The notes: generated by a model not told the origin, from the sequence alone. DNA of 64,000 nt from Kibdelosporangium aridum (GCF_900176515.1 NZ_FWXV01000006.1:186001-250000), one strand, 5' to 3'. Counted from the stretch's first letter, positions 24,087 to 33,175 are shown. A program made the numbers and translations.

Positions 24087-27000
24087 GTGAACGATATCGC
24101 CATCGTCGGACTCGCCTGCAGATTCCCGGGTGCGGCCAATACGGACCAGTACTGGCAGACGATTCTCCAGACGGCACGCCAGTTCCGTCCGGTTCCCCCG
24201 GACCGCTGGCGGCATGAGCTGTACTACACCCCGGACGAGAGCGGCGATCCGCTCAAGGCGTACACAGACCAGGTCTCCTTCCTCGAAAGTGTGGATCAGT
24301 TCGATCCGCTGCACTACGGCATACCGCCGCTGCGAGCGGAAGCCATGGATCCACAACACCGGCTGCTCGTCGACCTCGCCAGGGAGGCACTCCAGGACGC
24401 TGGCTGGGAACGCCGCCCCTTCGACCGATCGCGCACCGGCGTGTTCATCGGTATGAGCCAGTCCGACTACCGGGACCTGTTGACCACACGTCTACGGGCG
24501 AGGTTGCTCGCCGACGGTTCGCTGCACGCGGGACACTCCGACCCCGGCTTGTGCGCCGCGATCGAGGACGCGGCTGCCAGGGCATTCGCTCCCGCCCAGG
24601 CGTTCTCACTGCCCGGAACCCTGCTGAACATGGGCGCGTGCGCGGTCAGCTCGGCGTTCCGGCTCGGAGGGCCGTCCTTCGTCATCGATGCCGCCTGCTC
24701 GTCGGCGTTGGTCGCGCTGCAGGAGGCGGTGCACCACCTTCGGTCGGGTAGTTGCGCGGCAGCCCTCGTCGGAGGTGCCTTTCTCAACCTCACCCCAGAC
24801 GCGCTGCTCGGGTTCTGTCTGGTGGGCGCGGTGTCAGCGCACGGCGTGTGCCGGCCGTTCGATGAGCGTGCGGACGGGTTCGTGCTCGGCGAGGGCGGTG
24901 CGCTTGCCGTCCTGCGGCCGCTCGATGACGCGATGCGCGACGGCGACCGGGTCTACGCGGTGATCAAGGGGGTGGGGATGTCGAATGACGCTGCGGCCGA
25001 AGGCCCGCTGACGCCGCGTGTCGAAGGCCAACTCGCCGCCCTTCGTGCCGCGTACCAGGACGCTGGAGTGCACCCCGAGACGATCGAGCTCATCGAGGCG
25101 CACGGCACCGCTACGACGGTAGGGGACCGCGTCGAGATCGAAGCTCTTCGTGCCGCGCGGACGGAAAACTCGGGCTCTGGGAGGGCACACTGCTATCTCT
25201 CCTCGGTCAAAGCGCTGATCGGACACACACTGCCCGCGGCAGGCGCCGCGGGACTGGTCAAGGTCGCGCTCGCACTGCACCGCGCGACCATCCCCCCACA
25301 GCCTGAGACAGCCCCTGGCTCGCACTTGCCGTTGGCCGAGGCGGGATTCCAAATCCCCGACCAGGCGCTCGCCTGGAACGGCCCCGCCGACCATCCGCGG
25401 CGCGCGGCGGTGAGTGCGTTCGGCTTCGGCGGCACCAACGTCCATGTCGTGCTGGAGGAGGCACCGGATCGGCGGGTTTCACGGACAGCCCGCGTCTGGA
25501 GTGCCGAGATCGGTGCGAAGCCCTGGCTCTTCGTGCTCTCGGCCGGATCGCTCCTGCTGCTTGCCGAACACGCCGCCGCGGTCCGGGAAAAGATCGCCAC
25601 GAACCCTGATCTGACACCGGCGTCGGTCGCGTACACCCTCGCGACCCGTGCACCGCTGTCAATCCGCCTGACTCTCGTCGCGGCGACCCGAGACGAGTTG
25701 ATCGATCGCCTGGGTACGGCGGTTGTGGCCCTGCGATCAGGGGTCAGTGGTGATCTCGGCGCCGACATCCGCGTGGCAGCGGCGCCGTCGGAGAAGGATC
25801 GGCCGAAGGTCGTGTTCCTCTACCCCGGCCAAGGGATTCAGCGAGTCGGCATGCTCGGTGACCTTCGCCGTCGTTTCCCGCCCTTCCACGAGGCGGTGGC
25901 GAGGCTCGAAGCAGGCGTCAACCGGGGTATCGGCAATTCGCTGACCAGCCTGGTCTGGCCCGCGCAGCTCGCGGACCAGAGCGCCGAGCCCGCACTGACC
26001 GACACGAGGATCTGCCAGCCCGCACTGGGTGTGCTGAGCATCGCGATGACGTCGCTGCTCGCTGGGTGTGGCGTTGACCCCGACATCGTGCTCGGCCACA
26101 GCGTGGGCGAGTTCCCGGCCGCTGTCGCCGCCGGCGCGCTGGATGCCGGGGACGCGACCGACTTCCTCGTACACCGAGGGGCGGCCATGGCCGATGTCGG
26201 CGACACAGGGCTCGGAGGCATGCTCGCCGTTCAGGCGACCGAAGAGCAGTTCGCCGAACTGGTCACCGACATCGACTGGGTTTGGCCCGGTTGCTTCAAC
26301 CAGCCCGGGCAGATTGTCGCGAGCGGGACGGCTGACGCGCTCGCCCAACTTGCCGAGCGCTGCGCACTGACTGGTGTCCCGGCCATCCCGCTGCGTGTCT
26401 CGCACGCTTTCCATTCGCCCCTCGTGGCAAAGGCTGACGCGCGGGTCGCCGAGCAGTTGGCCCGGCTCCCACTGCACCAACCCGACCGCGTTTTCGTCTC
26501 CACCGTGAGCGGCCAGGTGTGCGTGGACCCAGACGAGCTGCGTAGCTGTTGGCGACGGCATTGCTCGTCGCCGGTACGGTTCGGCGCGGCCATCCGGGTG
26601 GCCGCAGAGGGCGGCAACCGTGTTTTCGTCCAGGCGTTCGGGGGGAACGGGTTGCTCGCGATGGCGCGACAGTCTGTTCCCGATCCCCTCGCCCACCACT
26701 TCGTCAGCCTGTCCGGAGCGGAGCCGGACGAGGGACGCACGTTCCTTTTGGGGCTCGGCCGACTCGCAGCGCTGGGGATTCCGGTGGATCTGCTGCCGCT
26801 GTTCGAGGAAGCCGAACGCAACTTGGTGACCCTGCCGGCCAGCCCGCTGGCCACACAGCCGTACACGATCCGCAAGGCCGAGCCGGGCCTGCCCGCACGC
26901 CGTTGTTCGCAACCGGAGGTTGGTATGAGCGATGTCGTCCAGTTTCTTCGTGACCAGCTTGACGTTCTGCGCACCGCCACAGGTGTCCGTGGCACCGCGG

Positions 27001-28664
27001 CTGCCGAGGTTTCCCCGTCACCCGCAGTCGTCCCGGCGGTCATGGCCAAGCCGGATCAGGACATCGCGTCACAACGCCCGCCAGGCGCTGGCTCCCCTCC
27101 CATCCCGGTCACAGCAGATCAGGACATCCGGGACAGGGTGTTCGGCGCGATCGCCAAGATCAGCGCGTACCCGTACGAGTATCTGCGGGGCGACCACGCG
27201 GTGGTCGGCGATCTCGGGTTCGACTCGATCATGCTCGCCGACCTGTTCGCCGCGTTCCAGCAACACTGGCCAGAGCTGCGGGCGGACGCGAGCGACCTGC
27301 ACGCCGTCACCACCATCGATGACTTCGTGCAGGCCATCGCCACGCGGCTCGGCGCTCGGACACCGGGTGTGGCCGTGCAGCCCAGTCAGGAGCAGGTCGA
27401 CCCGCCGGCGCACCGGCAGGAATTCGGCGATGGGCCGGAATTCACAGACATATCAGCATTTCCCGAGATCTTGCGGCATCAGGAGCGCTTTCGTCTCCTG
27501 ACGGAGTCCGGGGTGGCCAACCCGTACTTCCTGACCCATGAAGGCACCGCGCGCGATCTCACCCAGGTCGCCGGCAAAGAGCTGATCTGCTTCTCCAGCT
27601 ACAACTATCTCGGGCTTTCCGGTCATCCCGCTGTCGGCGCGGCGGCGAAACAGGCGATCGATCTGTACGGCACGTCGGTGTCCGCGGCCAGATTGCTCTC
27701 CGGGGATCGTCCGCTGCATCGTGAGCTGGACATGACGCTCGCCGATCTGCTCAAGACCGACGACGCGCTCGGACTCGTCAGCGGTCACGCCACCAATGTC
27801 ACTGTGATCGGACACCTGTTCGGTCCGGGCGACCTCATTGTGCATGACGCGCTCGCCCACGACAGCATTCTCCAGGGGTGCAAGTTGTCCGGCGCGACAC
27901 GTAGGCCGTTTCCGCACAACGACATCGCCGCGCTCGAGGAGCTGCTCACCCGGATCCGGAGCCAATTCCGGCGTGTGCTCATCGTTGTCGAGGGTGTCTA
28001 CAGCATGGACGGCGACATCCCGGATCTGCCTGAGCTGATCCGGGTCAAGAAGAAGCACGGCGCATTGCTCATGATCGACGAAGCGCACAGCATCGGTGTC
28101 CTCGGCGCCACCGGCGGGGGCATCGGCGAGTACTTCGGGGTGGACCGCGCCGACGTGGACCTGTGGATGGGCACGCTGTCCAAGGCCTTTGCCAGCTGCG
28201 GCGGGTACATCGGTGGCAGCCACGCCGTCATCGACTACCTGAAATACACGTTGCCGGGTTTCGTCTACAGCGCCGGCATGACACCAGCCAATGCGGCGGC
28301 CAGTCTCGCCGCGATACGTCAGATGCGAGCCGAGCCCGAGCGGTTGGTCCGGCTGCACCAGCGCGCTCTGTTGTTCCACCGGCTGGCCGACCAGGCCGGT
28401 ATCGACACCGGCGGCAGTGCGGGAACTCCGGTGATCCCGTGTGTCGTCGGCGACTCCCTGCGCTGTGTCCGGCTGGCCAACGCGTTGTTCGAGCGCGGTA
28501 TCAGCGTTTGCCCGATTCTGTACCCGGCTGTCGACGAGGAACTGGCCCGGTTGCGGTTTTTCATCACGAGCGAGCACACACCCGAGCAGATCACGCACAC
28601 GGTGGCCGTCCTCGGCGAGGAACTCGATCGCCTCGAAACAGGTCAAGTGGCGACCACGCCCTAG
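24087..28664 (+). CDS. Polyketide synthase fused to alpha-oxoamine synthase: KS-AT-ACP-AONS
   Basis: 1525 residues on one polypeptide. The KS (about 1-435) has Cys204 in DAACSSAL, EAHGTAT and GHTLPAAG. The AT (about 575-860) has GQGIQRVGM and Ser672 in GHSVGE. One ACP (about 1010-1085) has Ser1047 in GFDSIML. A complete AONS domain (about 1130-1515) has NYLGLSGHP, DEAHSIGVLG and TLSKAFASCGG, with the predicted PLP Lys1366. There is no reductive domain or thioesterase. The logical reading is one round of malonate extension followed by decarboxylative condensation with an amino acid that releases the chain as an aminoketone. PigH and RedN in prodiginine biosynthesis are ACP-ACP-AONS proteins using the same release chemistry; a full KS-AT upstream is less usual. 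Start is a GTG with only a weak ribosome site. The MmpL gene follows after 37 nt. Confidence 0.9.
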   Translation: MNDIAIVGLACRFPGAANTDQYWQTILQTARQFRPVPPDRWRHELYYTPDESGDPLKAYTDQVSFLESVDQFDPLHYGIPPLRAEAMDPQHRLLVDLAREALQDAGWERRPFDRSRTGVFIGMSQSDYRDLLTTRLRARLLADGSLHAGHSDPGLCAAIEDAAARAFAPAQAFSLPGTLLNMGACAVSSAFRLGGPSFVIDAACSSALVALQEAVHHLRSGSCAAALVGGAFLNLTPDALLGFCLVGAVSAHGVCRPFDERADGFVLGEGGALAVLRPLDDAMRDGDRVYAVIKGVGMSNDAAAEGPLTPRVEGQLAALRAAYQDAGVHPETIELIEAHGTATTVGDRVEIEALRAARTENSGSGRAHCYLSSVKALIGHTLPAAGAAGLVKVALALHRATIPPQPETAPGSHLPLAEAGFQIPDQALAWNGPADHPRRAAVSAFGFGGTNVHVVLEEAPDRRVSRTARVWSAEIGAKPWLFVLSAGSLLLLAEHAAAVREKIATNPDLTPASVAYTLATRAPLSIRLTLVAATRDELIDRLGTAVVALRSGVSGDLGADIRVAAAPSEKDRPKVVFLYPGQGIQRVGMLGDLRRRFPPFHEAVARLEAGVNRGIGNSLTSLVWPAQLADQSAEPALTDTRICQPALGVLSIAMTSLLAGCGVDPDIVLGHSVGEFPAAVAAGALDAGDATDFLVHRGAAMADVGDTGLGGMLAVQATEEQFAELVTDIDWVWPGCFNQPGQIVASGTADALAQLAERCALTGVPAIPLRVSHAFHSPLVAKADARVAEQLARLPLHQPDRVFVSTVSGQVCVDPDELRSCWRRHCSSPVRFGAAIRVAAEGGNRVFVQAFGGNGLLAMARQSVPDPLAHHFVSLSGAEPDEGRTFLLGLGRLAALGIPVDLLPLFEEAERNLVTLPASPLATQPYTIRKAEPGLPARRCSQPEVGMSDVVQFLRDQLDVLRTATGVRGTAAAEVSPSPAVVPAVMAKPDQDIASQRPPGAGSPPIPVTADQDIRDRVFGAIAKISAYPYEYLRGDHAVVGDLGFDSIMLADLFAAFQQHWPELRADASDLHAVTTIDDFVQAIATRLGARTPGVAVQPSQEQVDPPAHRQEFGDGPEFTDISAFPEILRHQERFRLLTESGVANPYFLTHEGTARDLTQVAGKELICFSSYNYLGLSGHPAVGAAAKQAIDLYGTSVSAARLLSGDRPLHRELDMTLADLLKTDDALGLVSGHATNVTVIGHLFGPGDLIVHDALAHDSILQGCKLSGATRRPFPHNDIAALEELLTRIRSQFRRVLIVVEGVYSMDGDIPDLPELIRVKKKHGALLMIDEAHSIGVLGATGGGIGEYFGVDRADVDLWMGTLSKAFASCGGYIGGSHAVIDYLKYTLPGFVYSAGMTPANAAASLAAIRQMRAEPERLVRLHQRALLFHRLADQAGIDTGGSAGTPVIPCVVGDSLRCVRLANALFERGISVCPILYPAVDEELARLRFFITSEHTPEQITHTVAVLGEELDRLETGQVATTP

Positions 28665-28701
28665 ACCCATGGCCCGCTCAGCCTGATTGTCAGGTAGTTA
28701 G

Positions 28702-30963
28702 GTGAATCGAGTGGTAGACAGTACGGAGAACACTGCCGATCTTCGCCCAGCGGCGACAAAAGCGGGCCTCGCCGCCGGCCCGCCGGTCAATCGGTTGTTG
28801 CGCCTGACGCTCGCCAGGCCGAAGAGCATTCTGCTCCTGACCTTCTTCCTCGCCGTGGGCATGGGTGTGTTCGGGATCGGTGCCTTGAGCGAGCTCAAGA
28901 CCGGGGGGTACGACGACCCCGGGGCCGAGTCGGTCCGCGGCCAGGAGATCCTCGCCGAGCGGTTCCCGCACGCCAATCCCAATCTGGTTCTCCTGGTCGC
29001 CAACCCCGGTGGCAGTGTGGTGGATCCGGACGTCACCGAGATCGGGCGAGATCTGACGCAACGACTCGAGGCGACGCCCGATGTCACCGTAGGAGCGTCC
29101 TATTGGGACACTCCGGTCGCTGAACTCCGTAGCCACAGCGGTGACGCCGGCCTAATCCTGGCCCGAGTCGCGGGCGACGAGGACCACGTCGCCAATGTGA
29201 CGAAGCAACTGCACGACGAACTGGCCGGTTGGCACGGGCCGGTTCGGGTGCGGTTCGGCGGTTTGGCCCAGGTCGACAACGACGCCAACGCACAGGCCGC
29301 CGCCGATCTCGTCAAAGCCGAATCGGTTGCCATTCCGCTGACACTTGTCCTGCTGCTGTTCGTTTTCGGTACGGTCGTCGCGGCCGGTGTACCGCTGCTG
29401 ATCGGTCTCGTGGCGATCGCCGGGGCTCTCGGCGTTCTGGGAGCGCTGGCTTACGTCGTCGATGTTTCCGTGTTCTCGGTGAACCTTGCTGCCGCGCTTG
29501 GCCTTGGGCTCGCGGTCGACTACAGCTTGCTGTTCGTCTCTCGTTACCGCGAGGAGCGCCGCCGGTACCTGAACAACACGGACGCGCTCGCGGCGACCAT
29601 GCGCACGGCGGGCCGCACCATTGTGTTCTCGGCGGCGACCGTTGCGGTCGCGATGTGTTGTCTTTTGGTTTTCCAGCAGTACTTCCTGCGCTCGTTCGCC
29701 TATGCGGGTGTTGCCGTGGTCGGCGTGACCGTGGTGGGTGCCACGATTGTCCTGCCGGCGTTGTTGGTCCTCGTGGGCGACCGAATCGACTCTTTCGCGT
29801 TGCCTTGCCGGAGAATCGACCGTCAGCGGGCAACGGGCTTCTGGGGTGGCGTAGCGCGATCGGTGCTGCGCCATCCTGTCCTCACCGCGACGCCGGTGCT
29901 TGCTCTGTTCCTGGTGCTTGGCGCACCGTTCTTGCACGTCCAGTTCGGGATAGCGGACGACCGGGTGCTTCCCCGCTCGGCGGAAAGCCGGGAGGTCACC
30001 GAGCGCGTACGTGACGAGTTCGGCTCGACCGGCAACGGGTCGCTCACGGTCGTTGGTGAACACTGGGGGAGCACTGTCGACGCGAAGGAAGCCATTGCCG
30101 AGTACGGGCGACGACTGTCCCTCGTGCCGGGCGTGACCCGTGTGGACAGTGCGGCTGGCTCATTTGCCCGCGGTGACCTGGAGCAGCCGCCGATGCCGGG
30201 CGCGGAGTTGCAATTCCATTCCGGCGACGTGATGTGGTTGTCCGTCCTCAGCGGAATCGAGCCGTACTCGTCGGAGGGCGCACAACTCGCGCGTGACGTG
30301 CGGGCTGTTCCTGTGCCTGACGACCGTCACGTGCTGGTCACCGGGCAGGGCGCCCAACTCGCCGACGTGATCGAGTCGATCGCTGACCGTCTTCCGTACG
30401 CGCTCGCCCTGATCGCCCTGAGTACCTTCGTGCTCCTCTTCATGATGACGGGGAGTCTGCTGCTGCCGGTGAGCGCACTAGTGCTCAACGTGCTGGGCCT
30501 TGGTGCGGTATTCGGGGCGATGGTGTGGGTCTTCCAGGACGGGCACTTGTCCGGACTGCTCGAGTTCACCCCGACCCCGCTCGCGGTGGTGATCCCGGTG
30601 CTGCTGTTCTGCGCCGTATTTGGGATATCGACGGACTATCAGGTCTTCGTCCTGGCCAGGATCAAGGAACAGCACGACGCGGGCGCGGATCTCAAGGGGG
30701 CGGTCGTCCATGGGCAGTCGCACAGCGGACCGGTGATCGTTGCCGCTGCGGCGATCCTTTGCGTGTCCCTGCTCGCCCTACTCGCCTCGCGCGTGTCGCT
30801 CATCCAACTCCTAGGGCTCGGCGCCAGTCTCGCCGTGCTGCTGGACGCGCTTCTCATCCGGCCGGTCCTGGTAACGGCCATCATGCGGATGATGGGCAGG
30901 TGGAGCTGGTGGGCCCCCAAGCCGTTGCGCGCACTGCACAACCGGTTCGGGATGCGCGAGTGA
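28702..30963 (+). CDS. MmpL-family RND transporter, probable lipid exporter
   Basis: 753 residues with the two-fold architecture of MMPL proteins. There is an N-terminal membrane helix (ILLLTFFLAVGMGVFGIG), a periplasmic-type loop, five further helices, a second loop and a second helix bundle. The characteristic Asp-Tyr pairs occur in both halves: GLAVDYSLLFVSRYREE and GISTDYQVFVLARIKEQ. MmpL proteins use the proton gradient to move lipids or lipid-linked metabolites across the plasma membrane. Its position 37 nt after the PKS-AONS gene suggests it exports the product of this locus. The GTG at 28702 is taken as start; another GTG at 28711 is equally possible. Confidence 0.9.
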   Translation: MNRVVDSTENTADLRPAATKAGLAAGPPVNRLLRLTLARPKSILLLTFFLAVGMGVFGIGALSELKTGGYDDPGAESVRGQEILAERFPHANPNLVLLVANPGGSVVDPDVTEIGRDLTQRLEATPDVTVGASYWDTPVAELRSHSGDAGLILARVAGDEDHVANVTKQLHDELAGWHGPVRVRFGGLAQVDNDANAQAAADLVKAESVAIPLTLVLLLFVFGTVVAAGVPLLIGLVAIAGALGVLGALAYVVDVSVFSVNLAAALGLGLAVDYSLLFVSRYREERRRYLNNTDALAATMRTAGRTIVFSAATVAVAMCCLLVFQQYFLRSFAYAGVAVVGVTVVGATIVLPALLVLVGDRIDSFALPCRRIDRQRATGFWGGVARSVLRHPVLTATPVLALFLVLGAPFLHVQFGIADDRVLPRSAESREVTERVRDEFGSTGNGSLTVVGEHWGSTVDAKEAIAEYGRRLSLVPGVTRVDSAAGSFARGDLEQPPMPGAELQFHSGDVMWLSVLSGIEPYSSEGAQLARDVRAVPVPDDRHVLVTGQGAQLADVIESIADRLPYALALIALSTFVLLFMMTGSLLLPVSALVLNVLGLGAVFGAMVWVFQDGHLSGLLEFTPTPLAVVIPVLLFCAVFGISTDYQVFVLARIKEQHDAGADLKGAVVHGQSHSGPVIVAAAAILCVSLLALLASRVSLIQLLGLGASLAVLLDALLIRPVLVTAIMRMMGRWSWWAPKPLRALHNRFGMRE

Positions 30964-31113
30964 CATCCGTTCTCCGCGAAGGCACATTTGCGACAATGAT
31001 CTCAATACATCATTCCCCAGTGCCAGGATATGGGTGGCTGGCCTCTTACCTCGCCCCAACCCCTGCGGCCAGAATTCCTTCATGAAGGATTGATCGCGCG
31101 GATAGGACAAACC

Positions 31114-31683
31114 ATGCTCCCGAACACCACCACCACGAGTGACACCACCACTTTCCTCGATTTGCTGCGGGCGCAGATCCGCAATGAGTTCACCGCGTCA
31201 CAGCAGTACATCGCCCTTGCCGTTTGGTTCGACGACCAGGATCTGCCCCGCCTGGGCGCATTCTTCTACCGGCAGTCCTTGGAGGAACGTGACCACGCCA
31301 TGAAGATCGTGCAGTACTTCCTGGACAACGATCTTCCGGTGGCCATCCCCGGCGTCGACGAGGTCCGCAACGACTTCAAGAACGCGCACGAGCTCGTGGC
31401 CTTGGCACTGCACCAGGAGCAGGTGGTCACCGAGCAGGTCACCAGGCTCGCCAGCGCCGCCCGCGACGAGGGGGACTACGTCGGCGAGCAGTTCATGCAC
31501 TGGTTCCTCTCCGAACAGGTGGAGGAAGTCGCCCGGATGAGCCGGCTGTTGCACGTCGTGGAACGCGCAGGCGAGAACCTCTTCCACGTAGAGGACTTCC
31601 TGGCCCGCGAGAGCGACAGGCTCGCGGGTCACCGAGCCGACGGTTCCACCGTTCCTCCTACCGCCGGCGGTTCAGTCAACTGA
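31114..31683 (+). CDS. Bacterial ferritin
   Basis: 189 residues, four-helix ferritin fold without heme-ligand context. RAQIRNEFTASQQYIALAVW gives the first metal-site Glu. EERDHAMKIVQYF gives the Glu-x-x-His pair, and EQVEEVARMSRLL a later helix. The length and the acidic C-terminal tail resemble the mycobacterial BfrB/FtnA type, which oxidises and stores iron. The ATG at 31114 has AGGA at 31104-31107; earlier in-frame starts lack one. It is not obviously connected to the lipid locus and ends in a region of small or broken genes. Confidence 0.92.
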   Translation: MLPNTTTTSDTTTFLDLLRAQIRNEFTASQQYIALAVWFDDQDLPRLGAFFYRQSLEERDHAMKIVQYFLDNDLPVAIPGVDEVRNDFKNAHELVALALHQEQVVTEQVTRLASAARDEGDYVGEQFMHWFLSEQVEEVARMSRLLHVVERAGENLFHVEDFLARESDRLAGHRADGSTVPPTAGGSVN

Positions 31684-31726
31684 GCGCGACACGCTGCGAT
31701 CTTGGATCTCGTCCACGTTCAGGGGT

Positions 31727-31990
31727 TCACGGGTGAGCAGCGTGCTTGTGCTTGGTAAGTCGTACGGCTGCCTCCTCAGCCGTCGCGCCGACCACGTAGG
31801 TGCCGCATCTGCCGACCGGGCACGGTAAGGCGAGCCGTGACTCCTCGGGGCGTGGAAGGCGGGGGAAGCTGTTCCGGCGCTTCGGATCGAAATCGGAACG
31901 GCCTGGACGAGCCGTCCCTGACACGGCCGTACTTCGACACCCTGTCCGGGGTAGCTGAGTGAGACAGAATCGAGTCAGTGGATCTCCCAC
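31727..31990 (-). CDS. Doubtful small ORF with a Cys-rich C-terminal half
   Basis: 87 codons from a GTG. The C-terminal third (ALPCPVGRCGTYVVG, then an Ala/Glu-rich helix and KHKHAAHP) looks protein-like and could be a small metal-binding module, but the N-terminal half is Arg/Ser/Pro-rich and unfamiliar. I know no family for it. It lies divergent to the broken DUF397 gene. Confidence 0.25.
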   Translation of the reverse strand: MGDPLTRFCLTQLPRTGCRSTAVSGTARPGRSDFDPKRRNSFPRLPRPEESRLALPCPVGRCGTYVVGATAEEAAVRLTKHKHAAHP

Positions 31991-32016
31991 AGGAAGGGCG
32001 AGATGGAGAGCTGACT

Positions 32017-32201
32017 ATGGATTTATCTGCGGCGGCGTGGCGCAAGTCGTCACGAAGCGGCTCGCAGTCGGACTGCGTCGAAATTGCGATGACAGAGAAT
32101 CTCTCGCGGCTGTCCGGGACAGCAAGCATCCGGAGAGTGTGCTCATCGTGGACGTGCGCATGCTCGTCAGAATGGTGCGCGTCGGCCGGTTTGACCGCTG
32201 A
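32017..32201 (+). pseudogene. DUF397-family small protein, frameshifted
   Basis: The start MDLSAAAWRKSSRSG...DCVEIA is unmistakable DUF397. After about 28 codons the characteristic VRDSKHPESVLIV continuation appears in a different frame and runs to a TGA at 32201. A frameshift near 32100-32105 therefore splits the gene. DUF397 proteins normally sit next to an XRE/DUF5753 regulator; none adjoins here, so this is an orphan remnant. A sequencing error is the alternative explanation. Confidence 0.7.
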
Positions 32202-32216
32202 CATACACAGAACGGC

Positions 32217-32240
32217 CCCCGGTAGCCATGGACACCGGGG
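32217..32240. terminator. Short GC hairpin after the DUF397 remnant
   Basis: A 7-bp perfect stem (CCCCGGT / ACCGGGG) with a 10-nt loop lies 16 nt after the DUF397 remnant, between it and the convergent lamin-tail gene. There is no T-run, as is common in actinomycetes. Confidence 0.35.
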
Positions 32241-32448
32241 ACCGCTCGGCTGCGCCCAAAACCACGTCGACGCATCGCTCGGCTGTCCTCCCATCGACAA
32301 GTCGCTTGCCTACGATCCTGTCGAATTACTCGTCAAGTATGAAGCCGCCGACGATTTCCGGCAGCGTACCCGAGTGGCGCGTACCGGTCGGTTGCGAATA
32401 CTCGCCAAATCTCGGCTCACTTTGTGGAAAGCTCATACCTGTATTGAC

Positions 32449-33066
32449 TCATGGGTTGCAGAGGCCGGGGGTGGCTTGCTGCTTGACGAAGTCCAACGCG
32501 TTGATTCCGGTGAAGTTCACCCGGGTGAGGGAGGTCAGCTGAGGGTCGGTCGGGGTCAGCGGTTTCGCAGGTGGAGGTGACACGAATGGCGTGATAGTGG
32601 TGGGAGCGGTCCCGACGACGTCCTCGGGGACGTTCTGCCACAGGTGCAGCAGTTGGATCCCCGTGAGGTCGGGGATGGGGGTCGAAGTGGGGTAGAAGAT
32701 CTGGTCGGGGGTGGTCAAGGTGTAGAAGGGGCTGGCGAGCACGTATGCCTGACCGGGCTGCAGTACTGTGCCTGCGGGGATGTCGACGACCAGGCCTTTC
32801 TTGGTGAAACCGCTGAAGGTGGCCCGTACCCGGAAGCCTCCCTGCGGCACCTTGACGTTCTCGGTGCCGCGGTTGCAGATCTCGATGAATTCCTGCTGTT
32901 CGGGATTCGGCAAACCGTTGAGGCGGGTGGCGATTTCGCTGATGTAGATGTCTTCCGGGATGAGCTGTGTCACGTTGTGCTCGCCCTGTGGCTCGGATGC
33001 GTTCGCCGCACCGGTGAGTCCGAGAATCATGCCCGCCGCGAGAACGGCGGAAATTGTATGTCTCAT
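32449..33066 (-). CDS. Secreted lamin-tail-domain (LTD) protein, copy 1
   Basis: 205 residues. MRHTISAVLAAGMILGLTG followed by ANASEP is a Sec signal peptide with a probable AxA cleavage site. The mature part carries an LTD-like beta fold: ISEIATRLN...FIEICNRGT, then FRVRATFSG, then DIPAGTVLQPGQAYVLASP. LTDs are immunoglobulin-like domains found in secreted bacterial proteins, often with nucleases or adhesins; here the domain stands alone. I chose the ATG at 33066, which has GGGAGG about ten bases upstream, over a TTG nine bases earlier. It is a close paralogue of the next gene, with the last ~60 residues nearly identical. The function of the pair is unknown. Confidence 0.85.
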   Translation of the reverse strand: MRHTISAVLAAGMILGLTGAANASEPQGEHNVTQLIPEDIYISEIATRLNGLPNPEQQEFIEICNRGTENVKVPQGGFRVRATFSGFTKKGLVVDIPAGTVLQPGQAYVLASPFYTLTTPDQIFYPTSTPIPDLTGIQLLHLWQNVPEDVVGTAPTTITPFVSPPPAKPLTPTDPQLTSLTRVNFTGINALDFVKQQATPGLCNP

Positions 33067-33130
33067 TGATTGCAACCTCCCTCGGGAGACTGGTCGGGAT
33101 GGCGTCCGCAGAGCTTGTGGTAGTCGTAAG

Positions 33131-33175
33131 GCGTGGGGGAGCTCGGGTCGCCGTGGCGGCTCGAGCTCCCCACGC
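33131..33175 (-). terminator. Long hairpin between the two LTD genes
   Basis: An imperfect inverted repeat with arms of about 20 nt (GCGTGGGGGAGCTCGGGTCG against GCGGCTCGAGCTCCCCACGC, one bulge) and a short loop. On the minus strand it follows the stop of the downstream-numbered LTD gene by about 45 nt, the right place for a Rho-independent terminator or mRNA-stabilising hairpin. A related AGCTCGGG-type hairpin lies at 34272. Confidence 0.75.
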
